A stretch of DNA of 64,000 bases from an uncultured Candidatus Actinomarina sp. Lineage in GTDB: Bacteria > Actinomycetota > Acidimicrobiia > Actinomarinales > Actinomarinaceae. Positions 39,129 to 48,897 of this stretch are shown here, piece by piece; position 1 is the stretch's first letter, and each line of letters begins with the position of its first letter. The position numbers were made by a program, and so were the translations under genes. The DNA is taken from assembly GCA_902593795.1 (NCBI GenBank), contig CACJJR010000002.1:62001-126000 (forward strand). The letters run 5' to 3'. Under the pieces are notes generated by a model. The model did not search any database. It worked only from the letters and a program-made list of their open reading frames with translations, and had not been told where the DNA came from.

Positions 39129-40345
39129 AAAGTAGAAGAAAAACAACTCAAATTAATGTTGGAAAAATAGGAGTTGGTTCTGATTACCCAGTTTCAGTCC
39201 AGTCTATGACTACAACTAAGACTAGAGATACAGATGAAACATTAGGTCAAGTTTATGAATTAGCAAATAACGGTGCAGACATAGTAAGAGTTACTTGTAA
39301 TGAAATAGAAGCCGCTGAATCACTTGTTAAAATATGTGCAAGAAGTCCAGTTCCAATTATTGCTGATATTCATTTTCAATATAAGTTAGCTCTTGCTGCT
39401 ATTGAAGCTGGCGTACACGGTCTTAGATTAAATCCAGGAAATATTAGAAATGAGCAACAAATCAAAGAAGTTGCAAAAGAATGTCTCAAAGCAGACATAC
39501 CAATACGTATAGGAGTTAATGCAGGATCTCTTGATAAAGATATTTTAGAAAAGTACGGTGACTCTGTTCCAGAAGCGCTTGTAGAATCAGCATTGTTAGA
39601 AGCTAGATATCTTGAAGATGTTGGATTTCATAATATTAAAATTTCAGTAAAACATTCAAATGTTCCATTAATGATTGAATCATATAGATTACTTGCAGAA
39701 TCTGTTGAATACCCCCTTCATCTTGGAGTTACCGAAGCTGGGCCACTACCTGGAGGATTAATTAAGTCTATTGCTGGAATTTCAACTCTTCTGTCAGAAG
39801 GTATAGGAGACACTATACGACTTTCATTAACTACTGATCCTGTTGAAGAAGCAAAATATGGACGTCAACTACTTGAGTATTTAAATTTACGTGAAAGAAA
39901 ATCATTAGATTTAATTGCTTGTCCAAGCTGTGGAAGAGCTGAGGTAGATGTAATAAAAGTTGCTGGTGAGGCCCAAGAAGCTCTTGAAAAAGAAGGACTT
40001 CCAATTCAGGTAGCAGTAATGGGTTGTGTTGTTAATGGACCAGGCGAAGCAAGGTCAGCAGATTTAGGCATTGCTGCTGGAAAAAAAAGAGGACACTTAT
40101 TTATAAAAGGTCAAGTTGTAAAAGTAGTTGATGAACAGGATATGGTCGATGCTCTACTTAAAGAAGGAAGATTAATTGCTGAAGAAGGAATTGAAGCTAG
40201 ACTTGCTGCCGCTGATACTAATGCAGCACAGATTGCTGAAGAGGATGTACAGGCATTATTAAACATTCAAGGTGATATCAACAATTTTGAAGAGAAAACA
40301 AAATCTGTCATAGAGATTACAACAAATAAGGATATTCAAAATTAA
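39125..40345 (+). CDS. ispG: 4-hydroxy-3-methylbut-2-en-1-yl diphosphate synthase
   Basis: PVSVQSMTTTKTRD, ACPSCGRAEVD, VMGCVVNGPGEARSADLGIA. Confidence 0.94.
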   Translation: MKSRRKTTQINVGKIGVGSDYPVSVQSMTTTKTRDTDETLGQVYELANNGADIVRVTCNEIEAAESLVKICARSPVPIIADIHFQYKLALAAIEAGVHGLRLNPGNIRNEQQIKEVAKECLKADIPIRIGVNAGSLDKDILEKYGDSVPEALVESALLEARYLEDVGFHNIKISVKHSNVPLMIESYRLLAESVEYPLHLGVTEAGPLPGGLIKSIAGISTLLSEGIGDTIRLSLTTDPVEEAKYGRQLLEYLNLRERKSLDLIACPSCGRAEVDVIKVAGEAQEALEKEGLPIQVAVMGCVVNGPGEARSADLGIAAGKKRGHLFIKGQVVKVVDEQDMVDALLKEGRLIAEEGIEARLAAADTNAAQIAEEDVQALLNIQGDINNFEEKTKSVIEITTNKDIQN

Positions 40346-40363
40346 AACCTTTAATATATAAAC

Positions 40364-41794
40364 ATGGTTGAAAAGCTTACCCCAATGACAGATGACTTTA
40401 ATGAATGGTATACAGATATTATTCAACAGGCTCAGTTAGCTGATTACTCACCTGTAAAGGGTTCTATGGTTATTAGGCCGTATGGATACTCTATTTGGGA
40501 AAGTGTTCAGTCATACCTTGATAAAAAATTTAAAAATACAGGCCATCAGAATGCTTACTTTCCTCTTTTTATACCAAATTCATTTATTCAAAAAGAAGCC
40601 GAACATGTTGAAGGTTTCTCTCCTGAACTAGCGATGGTTACACATGCTGGAGGTAAAGAACTTGAAGAACCGCTTGTAGTAAGGCCAACATCAGAAACAA
40701 TTATCAACCATATGTTTGCTAAATGGATCAAGAGCCATAGAGATTTACCAATGTTGATAAATCAATGGGCAAATGTAGTTCGTTGGGAAATGCGAACAAG
40801 ATTATTTTTAAGAACATCAGAATTTTTATGGCAAGAAGGCCATACAGCACATGCTTCAGAAGCAGAAGCAACAGAAGAAGCATTAAGAATGTTAGATATC
40901 TACGCAGAATTTGCAGAAAACGCAGCTGCAGTATCAGTAGTAAAAGGAATCAAATCAGCCAATGAAAGATTTGCTGGTGCTACACGAACTTATTCAATCG
41001 AAGCAATGATGAAAGATATGAAAGCATTACAAGCTGGAACATCCCATGAGCTCGGACAAAACTTTTCCAAAGCATTTGATATTCAATTTTCTGATGAAGA
41101 AAATAATCTAAAGTATCCTTATCAAACTAGTTGGGGAGTGAGCACTAGATTAATAGGAATGATAATCATGGCTCATGGTGATGATAAAGGTCTAAATTTG
41201 CCTCCTAAACTAGCTCCATATCAAGTGGTTATTATTCCAATCATTCCTAATGAAGAGTCAAGTTCACTTGTCTTAGAAACTACACAAAAAATTGTAAATC
41301 AAATTAACGGAGAGTTCAGGGTTCACATTGATGATAGAGATAATATATCTCCTGGTTTTAAGTTTAATGAATGGGAATTAAAAGGTGTTCCTTTAAGAAT
41401 TGAAATTGGCCCACGAGATATTGAAAATAATACAGTTGTGTTTTCCAGAAGAGATGGAGTTCAAGGGAAGTTTAATGTTCCTATCTCAGATATAACTACA
41501 ACAGTATCAGAGAATCTAGACGACATTCATAACAAACTCTTAGAAGCATCCAGAATATTTCGTGAGGATAATACCAAACACGTTGAAAATTATGAAGAAC
41601 TTATAAGTAAATTAAAATCTGAACCAGGCTTTGTTACCTGTTACTGGGATGAAAATAGCGAAGATGAAGATAAAGTTAAACAAGAAACAAAAGCAACACT
41701 TAGATGTTATGTTTTAGATCACCAAGAAACAGCTAAAGCTGTAAACAATAAAAAAATAGATGGGAAATTAGCTATTTTTTCAAAAGCTTATTAA
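40364..41794 (+). CDS. proS: prolyl-tRNA synthetase, short archaeal/eukaryotic-like type
   Basis: VVRPTSETIINHMFAKWI, RTSEFLWQEGHTAH, SWGVSTRLIGMIIMAHGDDKGLNLPP. Confidence 0.92.
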   Translation: MVEKLTPMTDDFNEWYTDIIQQAQLADYSPVKGSMVIRPYGYSIWESVQSYLDKKFKNTGHQNAYFPLFIPNSFIQKEAEHVEGFSPELAMVTHAGGKELEEPLVVRPTSETIINHMFAKWIKSHRDLPMLINQWANVVRWEMRTRLFLRTSEFLWQEGHTAHASEAEATEEALRMLDIYAEFAENAAAVSVVKGIKSANERFAGATRTYSIEAMMKDMKALQAGTSHELGQNFSKAFDIQFSDEENNLKYPYQTSWGVSTRLIGMIIMAHGDDKGLNLPPKLAPYQVVIIPIIPNEESSSLVLETTQKIVNQINGEFRVHIDDRDNISPGFKFNEWELKGVPLRIEIGPRDIENNTVVFSRRDGVQGKFNVPISDITTTVSENLDDIHNKLLEASRIFREDNTKHVENYEELISKLKSEPGFVTCYWDENSEDEDKVKQETKATLRCYVLDHQETAKAVNNKKIDGKLAIFSKAY

Positions 41795-41824
41795 AAATCC
41801 CTTTTAATAAGTTTCTATATTTGA

Positions 41825-41830
41825 TATAAT
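41825..41830 (+). promoter_or_regulatory. -10-like TATAAT upstream of rimP-nusA
   Basis: Exact TATAAT in the proS-rimP gap; -35 not clear. Confidence 0.45.
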
Positions 41831-41854
41831 TAAGATTGACAATTTAGCTACGTA

Positions 41855-41881
41855 AAGTGGGAGTCAAGCCCGCTTTTTTTT
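41855..41881 (+). terminator. intrinsic-terminator-like hairpin in the rimP leader (attenuator candidate)
   Basis: AAGTGGG-agtcaag-CCCGCTT followed by a T run, between the -10 and the rimP ATG. Confidence 0.6.
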
Positions 41882-41895
41882 ATGAGGAGGTTTTT

Positions 41896-42408
41896 ATGGT
41901 TTCTGAAATTGAAATCCACCATCAAATTGACTCATATTTAAAAGATGAAAATATGGAGCTATACGACCTAAATATTGTAAATTTTCCTAATATTTCAAAA
42001 ATTGAAGTATTTATATATTCCGTTGAGGATGTAAATATTGGTACTACAACAAGATTAAATAAACAACTAAATAGATTAGTTGAAGATTTGGGATTTGAAA
42101 AGGGCTCATTCGACATGATTGTTTCAAGTCCAGGAATTGAAAGAAAATTGAAAACAAAAAGGCATTTTGAATTATCAGTTAATGAACGTGTAAAAATTAA
42201 ATTGATAGAACCAATTTTAGAACAACATCAACACTCTGTAACGAAACATTATCTGATAGAAGGCTACATTAATTCTGTAGGTAACAATCACATAACACTT
42301 TCCAAAATTTTTCCTCCCATCCTGCTGGATAATTCAAAAATTGAAATTTCAAATGTTAAAAATGCAAAAATAGAATTCAAACAATTTAAAGAAAAAGTAA
42401 AGGGATAA
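41896..42408 (+). CDS. rimP: ribosome maturation factor RimP (ATG 41896 preferred to GTG 41857)
   Basis: FDMIVSSPGIERKLKTKRHFE; precedes nusA. Confidence 0.87.
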   Translation: MVSEIEIHHQIDSYLKDENMELYDLNIVNFPNISKIEVFIYSVEDVNIGTTTRLNKQLNRLVEDLGFEKGSFDMIVSSPGIERKLKTKRHFELSVNERVKIKLIEPILEQHQHSVTKHYLIEGYINSVGNNHITLSKIFPPILLDNSKIEISNVKNAKIEFKQFKEKVKG

Positions 42409-42410
42409 TA

Positions 42411-43445
42411 ATGAAATTAGGTAATGAAAGTAAACAAGCGATTGAATCTTTAGCTCTTGATAAAGGTGTAACAGTAGAAAGTATGTACGAAGCTTTGGTT
42501 TCTGCTTTTCGTTCTGCATATATGAGAATACCTGGAGCTGCAGAAGAAGCTAGAGTTACCCTTAATCCAGATAGTGGAGAGGTCTTAATTTATGCTCAAG
42601 AACTTGATAATGAAGGAAATGTTATCGAAGAATGGAAGGTAGAGCTAGATGAAGATGAATTTGGAAGAATTGCTGCTCAATCTTTTAAACAAATGATGAC
42701 TACTAAAATTCGTGATGCAAAAAGAGCTACGGTTTTAGATGCATACATTGGAAGAGAAGGAGAGCTGATAACAGGAATTGTTACACAGTTTGATCCTAGA
42801 TTTAATCAAACTATTTTAGATCTTCAAGACGCAGAAGCAGTCATTCCATCAGGAGAAAGAGTTCCATTTGAAAGACTTGAAAGAGGTAATAGAGTTAAAG
42901 CACTAATAACTGAAGTTCGAGAAGATGCTAAAGGAATCCCAATAATAGTCAGTAGAAGTAAAGCAGAATTTGTTCAGAGAATGCTTGAACTAGAGGTACC
43001 TGAATTAACTGATGGTACAGTCGAATTAAGGGCAATCGCTAGAGAACCAGGTAGTAGAACAAAAATTGCTGTATTTTCTAATGACCCTAATGTTGATCCA
43101 AAAGGTGCATGTGTTGGATCAAGGGGAAACAGAGTTAGACAAATTGTAAACGAGTTAAGAGGTGAAAAATTAGACGTAGTTGAATGGAGGGAAGACAAAG
43201 TTCGTTTCATTAAGGAAGCTTTGGGACCTGCAGACATAGATGAAGTTGAGATCGATGAAGATTTAAAAACAGCAAGAGTTGTTGTAAAAGATAACCAACT
43301 TTCTCTTGCAATTGGTAAAGAGGGGCAAAATGCCCGTCTAGCAGCTAAGTTGACTGGTTATAAGATTGACATTGTAGGACTTGGAGATTCACCTCAGGTT
43401 GAAGAGTCACCAACCGAAGAAAATTCATCAAACGAGGAAGAATAA
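42411..43445 (+). CDS. nusA: transcription termination/antitermination factor NusA
   Basis: S1 and KH domains: PGSRTKIAVFSNDPNVDPKGACVGSRGNRV, AIGKEGQNARLAAKLTGYKIDI. Confidence 0.95.
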   Translation: MKLGNESKQAIESLALDKGVTVESMYEALVSAFRSAYMRIPGAAEEARVTLNPDSGEVLIYAQELDNEGNVIEEWKVELDEDEFGRIAAQSFKQMMTTKIRDAKRATVLDAYIGREGELITGIVTQFDPRFNQTILDLQDAEAVIPSGERVPFERLERGNRVKALITEVREDAKGIPIIVSRSKAEFVQRMLELEVPELTDGTVELRAIAREPGSRTKIAVFSNDPNVDPKGACVGSRGNRVRQIVNELRGEKLDVVEWREDKVRFIKEALGPADIDEVEIDEDLKTARVVVKDNQLSLAIGKEGQNARLAAKLTGYKIDIVGLGDSPQVEESPTEENSSNEEE

Positions 43446-45479
43446 ATGGCTAAAAAGCGAATTCATCAAATCGCTAAAGAACTGGATCTAGCATCAGCTG
43501 ATATACTTCACCAGGCTAAAGAACTTGGTATTGAAGTAAAAACTGCTTCGTCTGGTTTAACTGAAGAGGAAGAAGAACTAGTTAAATTAGCTCTAGCACC
43601 CGTTGAAGAAGAGAAGGTTTCAGTTGAAGAAGAGAAGGTTTCAGTTGAAGAAGTTGAACAAAACGATAATGAGTCCCAAGAAGAAATAGTAGAGCTGCAA
43701 GAAGAAGAAGCAGTTGTTGAAGATATACAAATATTTGAAGTATCAAAAAATTCATCACCTCAAACATTAAGTTCGATTATAGATATTGATGCCACTCAAA
43801 TAGTGGGTGACCTAATGGGATTAGGAATAATGAAAGCAATAGACTCACCACTAGAAGATAGCGAAATAGAAAAGCTTTTTGAAAAATATAATTTAATACC
43901 GGATTTAATTGATGAAGTAACAATATCAAGAGAAGACATTATTGAATTAAAGAACTTTGAAGATGAACAGGATAATTTAAATTTAAGAGCACCAATTATA
44001 ACGGTAATGGGGCATGTTGATCACGGTAAAACAAGTCTTCTTGATTATATTAGAAATGAAAAAGTTGCAGATGGTGAGGCCGGAGGTATTACACAACACG
44101 TTGGCGCTTACAAAGTAGATTCTGGCGAAACAGGCATAACTTTTATTGATACACCTGGACATGAGGCTTTTACACAAATGAGAGCTAGAGGAGCAAATGT
44201 AACTGATATTGTAGTTCTTGTTGTTGCTGCTGATGATGGTGTTATGCCTCAAACTATTGAAGCAATAAATCATTCTAAAGCAGCAAATGTGCCAATCGTC
44301 GTAGCTATTAATAAATGTGACCTCCCCGAAGCAAATCCTTCAATGATTAAAGCTGAGCTAACAAAATATGAAGTTATATCCGAAGATCTTGGAGGTGACA
44401 CCCCTGTGGTTGAAGTTTCAGCTATAAAAGGGGACGGAATTGATGATCTACTCGAAACATTATCTTTAGTTGCAGAAATAGAAGAACTAAAAGCAAATTA
44501 TAATGCTGAAGCTTCCGGATATATAGTTGAGTCGAGAATGGAAGTCGGTAGGGGAAATGTAGCGACTGTAATTGTAACTAGAGGAACATTAAAGCAAGGT
44601 GATTTCTTATATGCTGGTCAGGCTTTTTGCAGAGTAAAATCTATGTTTGATCATAATAACAAAACACAAAAATCAGTTCAGCCTGGATCGCCAATTGATA
44701 TTATTGGCTGGGATGAATCCCCAACAGCTGGAGATCAATTTGTTGCAGTTAAAAATCAAAAAGAAGCAAAATCTAAGGCTGAGGAAAATAAAAATAAACT
44801 AAAAGAACACGACAATTCATCTTTTTCTGTTGAGTCAAGGGTAAGCGATATGATGAAGCTTTTACAAGAAGGAGAATTAAATACAGTTAATTTAATTTTA
44901 AAAGCTGATACAAACGGATCAGTTGAAGCAATTAGGGATGGAGTAAATAAGCTTGCAACAGATGAAGTAAATATTCAAGTTGTTCATGCTGCAGTGGGCG
45001 GAATAGTTTTATCAGATGTAGATTTGGCTGGTGCAACTGATTCAATGATTATTGGTTTCAATGTAAGACCTGACAGTCAATCCAGAAATATGGCTCAAAG
45101 TAAAGGAATAGATGTAAGAACTTACAATATCATCTATGAACTTCTTGATGACATCTCTGAAGCTGTACTCGGCCAAATGACAATTAAAACTGAAGAAGCA
45201 GTAATTGGCATGGTTGATGTAAAAACTACTTTTAGAGCTCCAAAGGTTGGAGTAGTCGCTGGTTCAATTGTTTCTGAAGGAAAAGTAGAATTAGATGCTA
45301 AGGCAAGATTATTAAGAGATGGAATTGTCATTTATGAGGGAACAATTGTATCTCTTAGAAGGTTTAAGGACAATGTAGAAGTTGTAAATGAGGGACTTGA
45401 ATGTGGTATTGGATTGTCAGATTATAAAGACATTAAAGAGGGAGATACTATAGAAATACTTGCTGAAGTAGAAGTATAA
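43446..45479 (+). CDS. infB: translation initiation factor IF-2
   Basis: [46 protein letters not shown]. Confidence 0.96.
   Translation: MAKKRIHQIAKELDLASADILHQAKELGIEVKTASSGLTEEEEELVKLALAPVEEEKVSVEEEKVSVEEVEQNDNESQEEIVELQEEEAVVEDIQIFEVSKNSSPQTLSSIIDIDATQIVGDLMGLGIMKAIDSPLEDSEIEKLFEKYNLIPDLIDEVTISREDIIELKNFEDEQDNLNLRAPIITVMGHVDHGKTSLLDYIRNEKVADGEAGGITQHVGAYKVDSGETGITFIDTPGHEAFTQMRARGANVTDIVVLVVAADDGVMPQTIEAINHSKAANVPIVVAINKCDLPEANPSMIKAELTKYEVISEDLGGDTPVVEVSAIKGDGIDDLLETLSLVAEIEELKANYNAEASGYIVESRMEVGRGNVATVIVTRGTLKQGDFLYAGQAFCRVKSMFDHNNKTQKSVQPGSPIDIIGWDESPTAGDQFVAVKNQKEAKSKAEENKNKLKEHDNSSFSVESRVSDMMKLLQEGELNTVNLILKADTNGSVEAIRDGVNKLATDEVNIQVVHAAVGGIVLSDVDLAGATDSMIIGFNVRPDSQSRNMAQSKGIDVRTYNIIYELLDDISEAVLGQMTIKTEEAVIGMVDVKTTFRAPKVGVVAGSIVSEGKVELDAKARLLRDGIVIYEGTIVSLRRFKDNVEVVNEGLECGIGLSDYKDIKEGDTIEILAEVEV
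43602..43653 (+). repeat. in-frame 21-nt tandem repeat in the infB N-terminal region (2 full units plus partial)
   Basis: gttgaagaagagaaggtttca repeated, encoding [17 protein letters not shown]. Confidence 0.9.
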
Positions 45480-45488
45480 AAGTGCAAA

Positions 45489-45836
45489 ATGAGTAATCAA
45501 AAACGTGGTGGAAGAATAAATAGAATAAATCCTCTAATTCAAAAAATTATATCTGAAGCATTATTGAGAAATTCTGACCCATCATTAAATAAAGCAACTG
45601 TAACTCATGTTTCTACATCACCAGACTTAAAGAAAGCTATGGTTTTTGTATCTTCTTTGGAGGGAAATGAAGGATCTTTAAAATCATCTCTTGAAAAAAA
45701 CAGAATCAAAATACAAAAAGTAGTTGGTAGAGAAATGACTACTAAAAATGTCCCAAAGATAATCTTTGAAGTAGATAGTACATTTAATAATGTAATTAGA
45801 ATTAATGAACTTTTAGACAGGACTCAAAATGAATAA
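45489..45836 (+). CDS. rbfA: ribosome-binding factor A
   Basis: NPLIQKIISEALL, SPDLKKAMVFVSSL; located between infB and nrnA. Confidence 0.87.
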   Translation: MSNQKRGGRINRINPLIQKIISEALLRNSDPSLNKATVTHVSTSPDLKKAMVFVSSLEGNEGSLKSSLEKNRIKIQKVVGREMTTKNVPKIIFEVDSTFNNVIRINELLDRTQNE

Positions 45837-46770
45837 ATTATTTGATAACATAAATAACTCATCAAATTTAATAACTGGTCACATCAATCCAGATGGTGAC
45901 GCTTTAGGTTCTGCTTTAGCTTTCAAATTAATCTTGGATAGTAAAGGTATTGATTCTGACGTTTGTTTTGATATTAAAGGTAATATTCCATCTAATTTAA
46001 ATCATTTACCAATTAATTTAATTTCTAAAAATGCAAAAGATAAATATGAAAATGTGTTCGTGTTTGACTGTGGAAATTCTCAGCGTCTCGGTGTCTTGGA
46101 GGATATTGCATTAAATTCAAAAAATATTGTTGTTGTTGATCATCATATTGATCCTTCATTTGGAGATATCCAAGTAATTGATCCAACTGCTGCAAGTACT
46201 ACTCAAGTGCTCTACAGAGAAATAATTTCTTCAGATATTGAAATAGACAAGAATATTGCCAATTGTCTCATGACTGGCCTTATTACTGATACTGGTAGAT
46301 TTCAATACTCAAATACGGATTACGAAGTATTTCAAATTGCTTCAAAATTAATGGTCAGTGGTGCTGAATTAACATCTATAAGTGATAATATTTACGGATC
46401 GATTCCTATGAATGCAATTAAGCTTCAAAGCGAAGTACTAAACAGGATTGAACTTTTTGATGATGAGGAGTTGGTTATCTCGTATGTATTACATGAAGAT
46501 TATAAAAAATATAATATTGAATCTTCTGAGATTGATTTTTTAATTGACTCTATTCGATTAGTTAAAGAATCAAAAGTAGCTTTGCTTTTAAAAGAGCAAG
46601 AGGATAAATCGTTTAAGGGAAGTTTGAGGTCTAGAACTAATCTTGATGTCCAACAAATTGCATCATTATTCGGCGGAGGAGGGCATAAAGCTGCATCTGG
46701 TTTTTCTACCACTTTAAGTATGGAAGAAATTACAACAAAAGTTAAAAATGCAATCAGATCACAAACCTAA
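45829..46770 (+). CDS. nrnA: DHH/DHHA1 bifunctional oligoribonuclease/PAP phosphatase
   Basis: GHINPDGDALGSALAF, VVDHHIDP, GGGGHKAASGF. Confidence 0.92.
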   Translation: MNKLFDNINNSSNLITGHINPDGDALGSALAFKLILDSKGIDSDVCFDIKGNIPSNLNHLPINLISKNAKDKYENVFVFDCGNSQRLGVLEDIALNSKNIVVVDHHIDPSFGDIQVIDPTAASTTQVLYREIISSDIEIDKNIANCLMTGLITDTGRFQYSNTDYEVFQIASKLMVSGAELTSISDNIYGSIPMNAIKLQSEVLNRIELFDDEELVISYVLHEDYKKYNIESSEIDFLIDSIRLVKESKVALLLKEQEDKSFKGSLRSRTNLDVQQIASLFGGGGHKAASGFSTTLSMEEITTKVKNAIRSQT

Positions 46771-47629
46771 TTTTTACCTTTTAGATAAACCTAAAACCTG
46801 GACTTCTCAAGATCTTTGTACAAAAATAAAAAAAAATTTTAACTTTAATAAAGTAGGCCATTCTGGAACATTAGACCCTAATGCAGATGGCCTTATGCTT
46901 TTGGCAACAGATAGTTATACAAAATTGTTTGACTATATTGAAAATACAGATAAAACATATAAAGCAACAGCTATTTTAGGATATTCATCACCAACTCTAG
47001 ATGTGGACTCTGATCTTATTTTTCATGAAAATATTAATGCAGTTAGTTTAACAAAAGATATTGAAAATTTTCTAGGAAATTTAGTAGGTGAATCATTTCA
47101 AACCCCCCCTATTTACTCAGCAATAAAAGTAAAGGGAAAGAGACTGTATAAATATGCAAGGCAAAATCAGGAAGTTGATATACCTGTTAGAAAAATTATT
47201 GTAGATAATACAGAGTTATTATCAGTGGAGAGTAACAAAGTAACGTTTCAGATAACAGTAAGTAAAGGAACTTACATCAGAAGCATAGTTGAAGAATTAG
47301 GAAAATCTTTAAACACTGTAGCAATTGTTGAAAAACTTTCAAGAACTTCAATCGGAAATTTAGATATAAATCATAGTAAATTAAATAAAAATATTGAGAC
47401 AATGGATTATAAATCTAACCTTCAGTCTTTAGACTGGAAAGAGGTAATTAATTTGCCAATCTTAGAAATTAATCAAGAAGTGCTTAAGTCAGTTCAACAT
47501 GGACAGTTAATTTTAAGCAGTATGTTCTCAAATCAGGAAAAATATATTTTATCTATTAATAATGATGCTGTTGCAATATACAAACCATTCAATGAAAAAT
47601 ATTTCAAACCAGATAAGGTATTACTATGA
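46748..47629 (+). CDS. truB: tRNA pseudouridine(55) synthase
   Basis: KPKTWTSQDL, KVGHSGTLDPNADGLMLL, KGTYIRSIVEELGKSL. Confidence 0.94.
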   Translation: MQSDHKPNFYLLDKPKTWTSQDLCTKIKKNFNFNKVGHSGTLDPNADGLMLLATDSYTKLFDYIENTDKTYKATAILGYSSPTLDVDSDLIFHENINAVSLTKDIENFLGNLVGESFQTPPIYSAIKVKGKRLYKYARQNQEVDIPVRKIIVDNTELLSVESNKVTFQITVSKGTYIRSIVEELGKSLNTVAIVEKLSRTSIGNLDINHSKLNKNIETMDYKSNLQSLDWKEVINLPILEINQEVLKSVQHGQLILSSMFSNQEKYILSINNDAVAIYKPFNEKYFKPDKVLL

Positions 47630-48519
47630 AAATATTTAAAAATTTTACATCTAACGATTATATTCAAAATGATGTATCTACCACTTGTATAGGCGGTTTT
47701 GACGGAGTACATCAAGGACATCAACAGCTAATGAAATCAGCCAATAAATTTGCCAAAGATTATCAAGTTGTAACTTTTGACACATTACCAAAATTATACT
47801 TCAACAGTAAACACAAACTTCTAACTACAAATGAAGATAAAACTAAATTAATTCAAAATTTCAATCCTGTTAATTTAGTGTTTATTAACTTTGATCATGT
47901 TGTGAAGTATTCACCTAAAGAATTTTGTAACATGTTAGAGATTAATCTTAAAACAAAAAATATTTTTGTAGGTAGCGATTTTAAATTTGGTTTAAATAGA
48001 GAAGGTGATGTTGACTATTTAATCAAACATTTTGGTAATGATTCAATACATATAATCGATGACTATCAATATAAAGATAATAAAGTTTCTTCAACATTAA
48101 TTAAATCGTATCTAAGTGAAGGAAAAGTAGAATTAGCAAACGAATCTTTAGGATATAAATATTCTTTCACTGGAAATGTGATTAAAGGAGAACAAAAAGG
48201 AACTTTGATAGGTTTTCCAACAGCAAACCTAGAAGTTAATAATAATATTCAAATACCAAAAATTGGTGTTTATGAAGTAGATGTAAATATAAATAATTTA
48301 AATTATGCAGGAATAATGAATATTGGGTACAAACCCACATTATCTGAAGATAAAAAACTTAGTTTAGAAGTTCATATTTTTAATTTCAATAATGATATTT
48401 ATAACACTGGTTTAACTGTTAATTTTAAATCGTTTATTAGAGATGAAAAAAAATTCAATAATGTAGATGAATTAATACAACAAATCAATAAAGATATTGA
48501 TAAAATTAATAAAAATTAA
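47626..48519 (+). CDS. ribF: bifunctional riboflavin kinase/FAD synthetase
   Basis: IGGFDGVHQGHQQLM, VGSDFKFGLNREGDVDYL, GFPTANLEV, NIGYKPTL. Confidence 0.93.
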   Translation: MKIFKNFTSNDYIQNDVSTTCIGGFDGVHQGHQQLMKSANKFAKDYQVVTFDTLPKLYFNSKHKLLTTNEDKTKLIQNFNPVNLVFINFDHVVKYSPKEFCNMLEINLKTKNIFVGSDFKFGLNREGDVDYLIKHFGNDSIHIIDDYQYKDNKVSSTLIKSYLSEGKVELANESLGYKYSFTGNVIKGEQKGTLIGFPTANLEVNNNIQIPKIGVYEVDVNINNLNYAGIMNIGYKPTLSEDKKLSLEVHIFNFNNDIYNTGLTVNFKSFIRDEKKFNNVDELIQQINKDIDKINKN

Positions 48520-48561
48520 ATAGTGTCACATTAGATATAGCGGGTATTATTATTGTGTCGA

Positions 48562-48819
48562 ATGAAAACAAACCAAGAAATTATAAAAGAATACGGTAAA
48601 TCTGACACAGATACTGGTTCTACTGAGGTACAGGTTGCTTTGTTGAGTAACAGAATTGATCATTTAACAGATCATTTGAAAACACATAGAAAAGACCACC
48701 ACACAAGAAGAGGATTATTAATGCTTGTTGGTAAACGAAAGAGATTACTTCAGTACCTTCAGAATCAAGACGTGCAAAGATATCGTGATATTATAGATAA
48801 ACTTGGCTTAAGAAGATAA
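48562..48819 (+). CDS. rpsO: 30S ribosomal protein S15 (ATG 48562 preferred)
   Basis: [47 protein letters not shown]. Confidence 0.95.
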   Translation: MKTNQEIIKEYGKSDTDTGSTEVQVALLSNRIDHLTDHLKTHRKDHHTRRGLLMLVGKRKRLLQYLQNQDVQRYRDIIDKLGLRR

Positions 48820-48825
48820 ATATTT

Positions 48826-48883
48826 GACCTAGCGTTGTTAATTGAGAGCTTTTGTTGAAAGCTGACAATTAATAACCTTGGTC
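48826..48883 (+). promoter_or_regulatory. long hairpin in the rpsO-pnp intergenic region
   Basis: gacctagc-GTTGTTAATTG-ag-AGCTTT-tgttg-AAAGCT-ga-CAATTAATAAC-c-ttggtc: 11-bp and 6-bp stems plus a basal GACC/GGTC. Confidence 0.75.
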
Positions 48884-48897
48884 ACGAAAGAGGTTAT

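Noticed and set aside
41857-41895. GTG start giving rimP a GVKPAFFYEEVF N-terminal extension
   Set aside because: That stretch is the terminator-like hairpin, T run and Shine-Dalgarno; ATG at 41896 has a good RBS.
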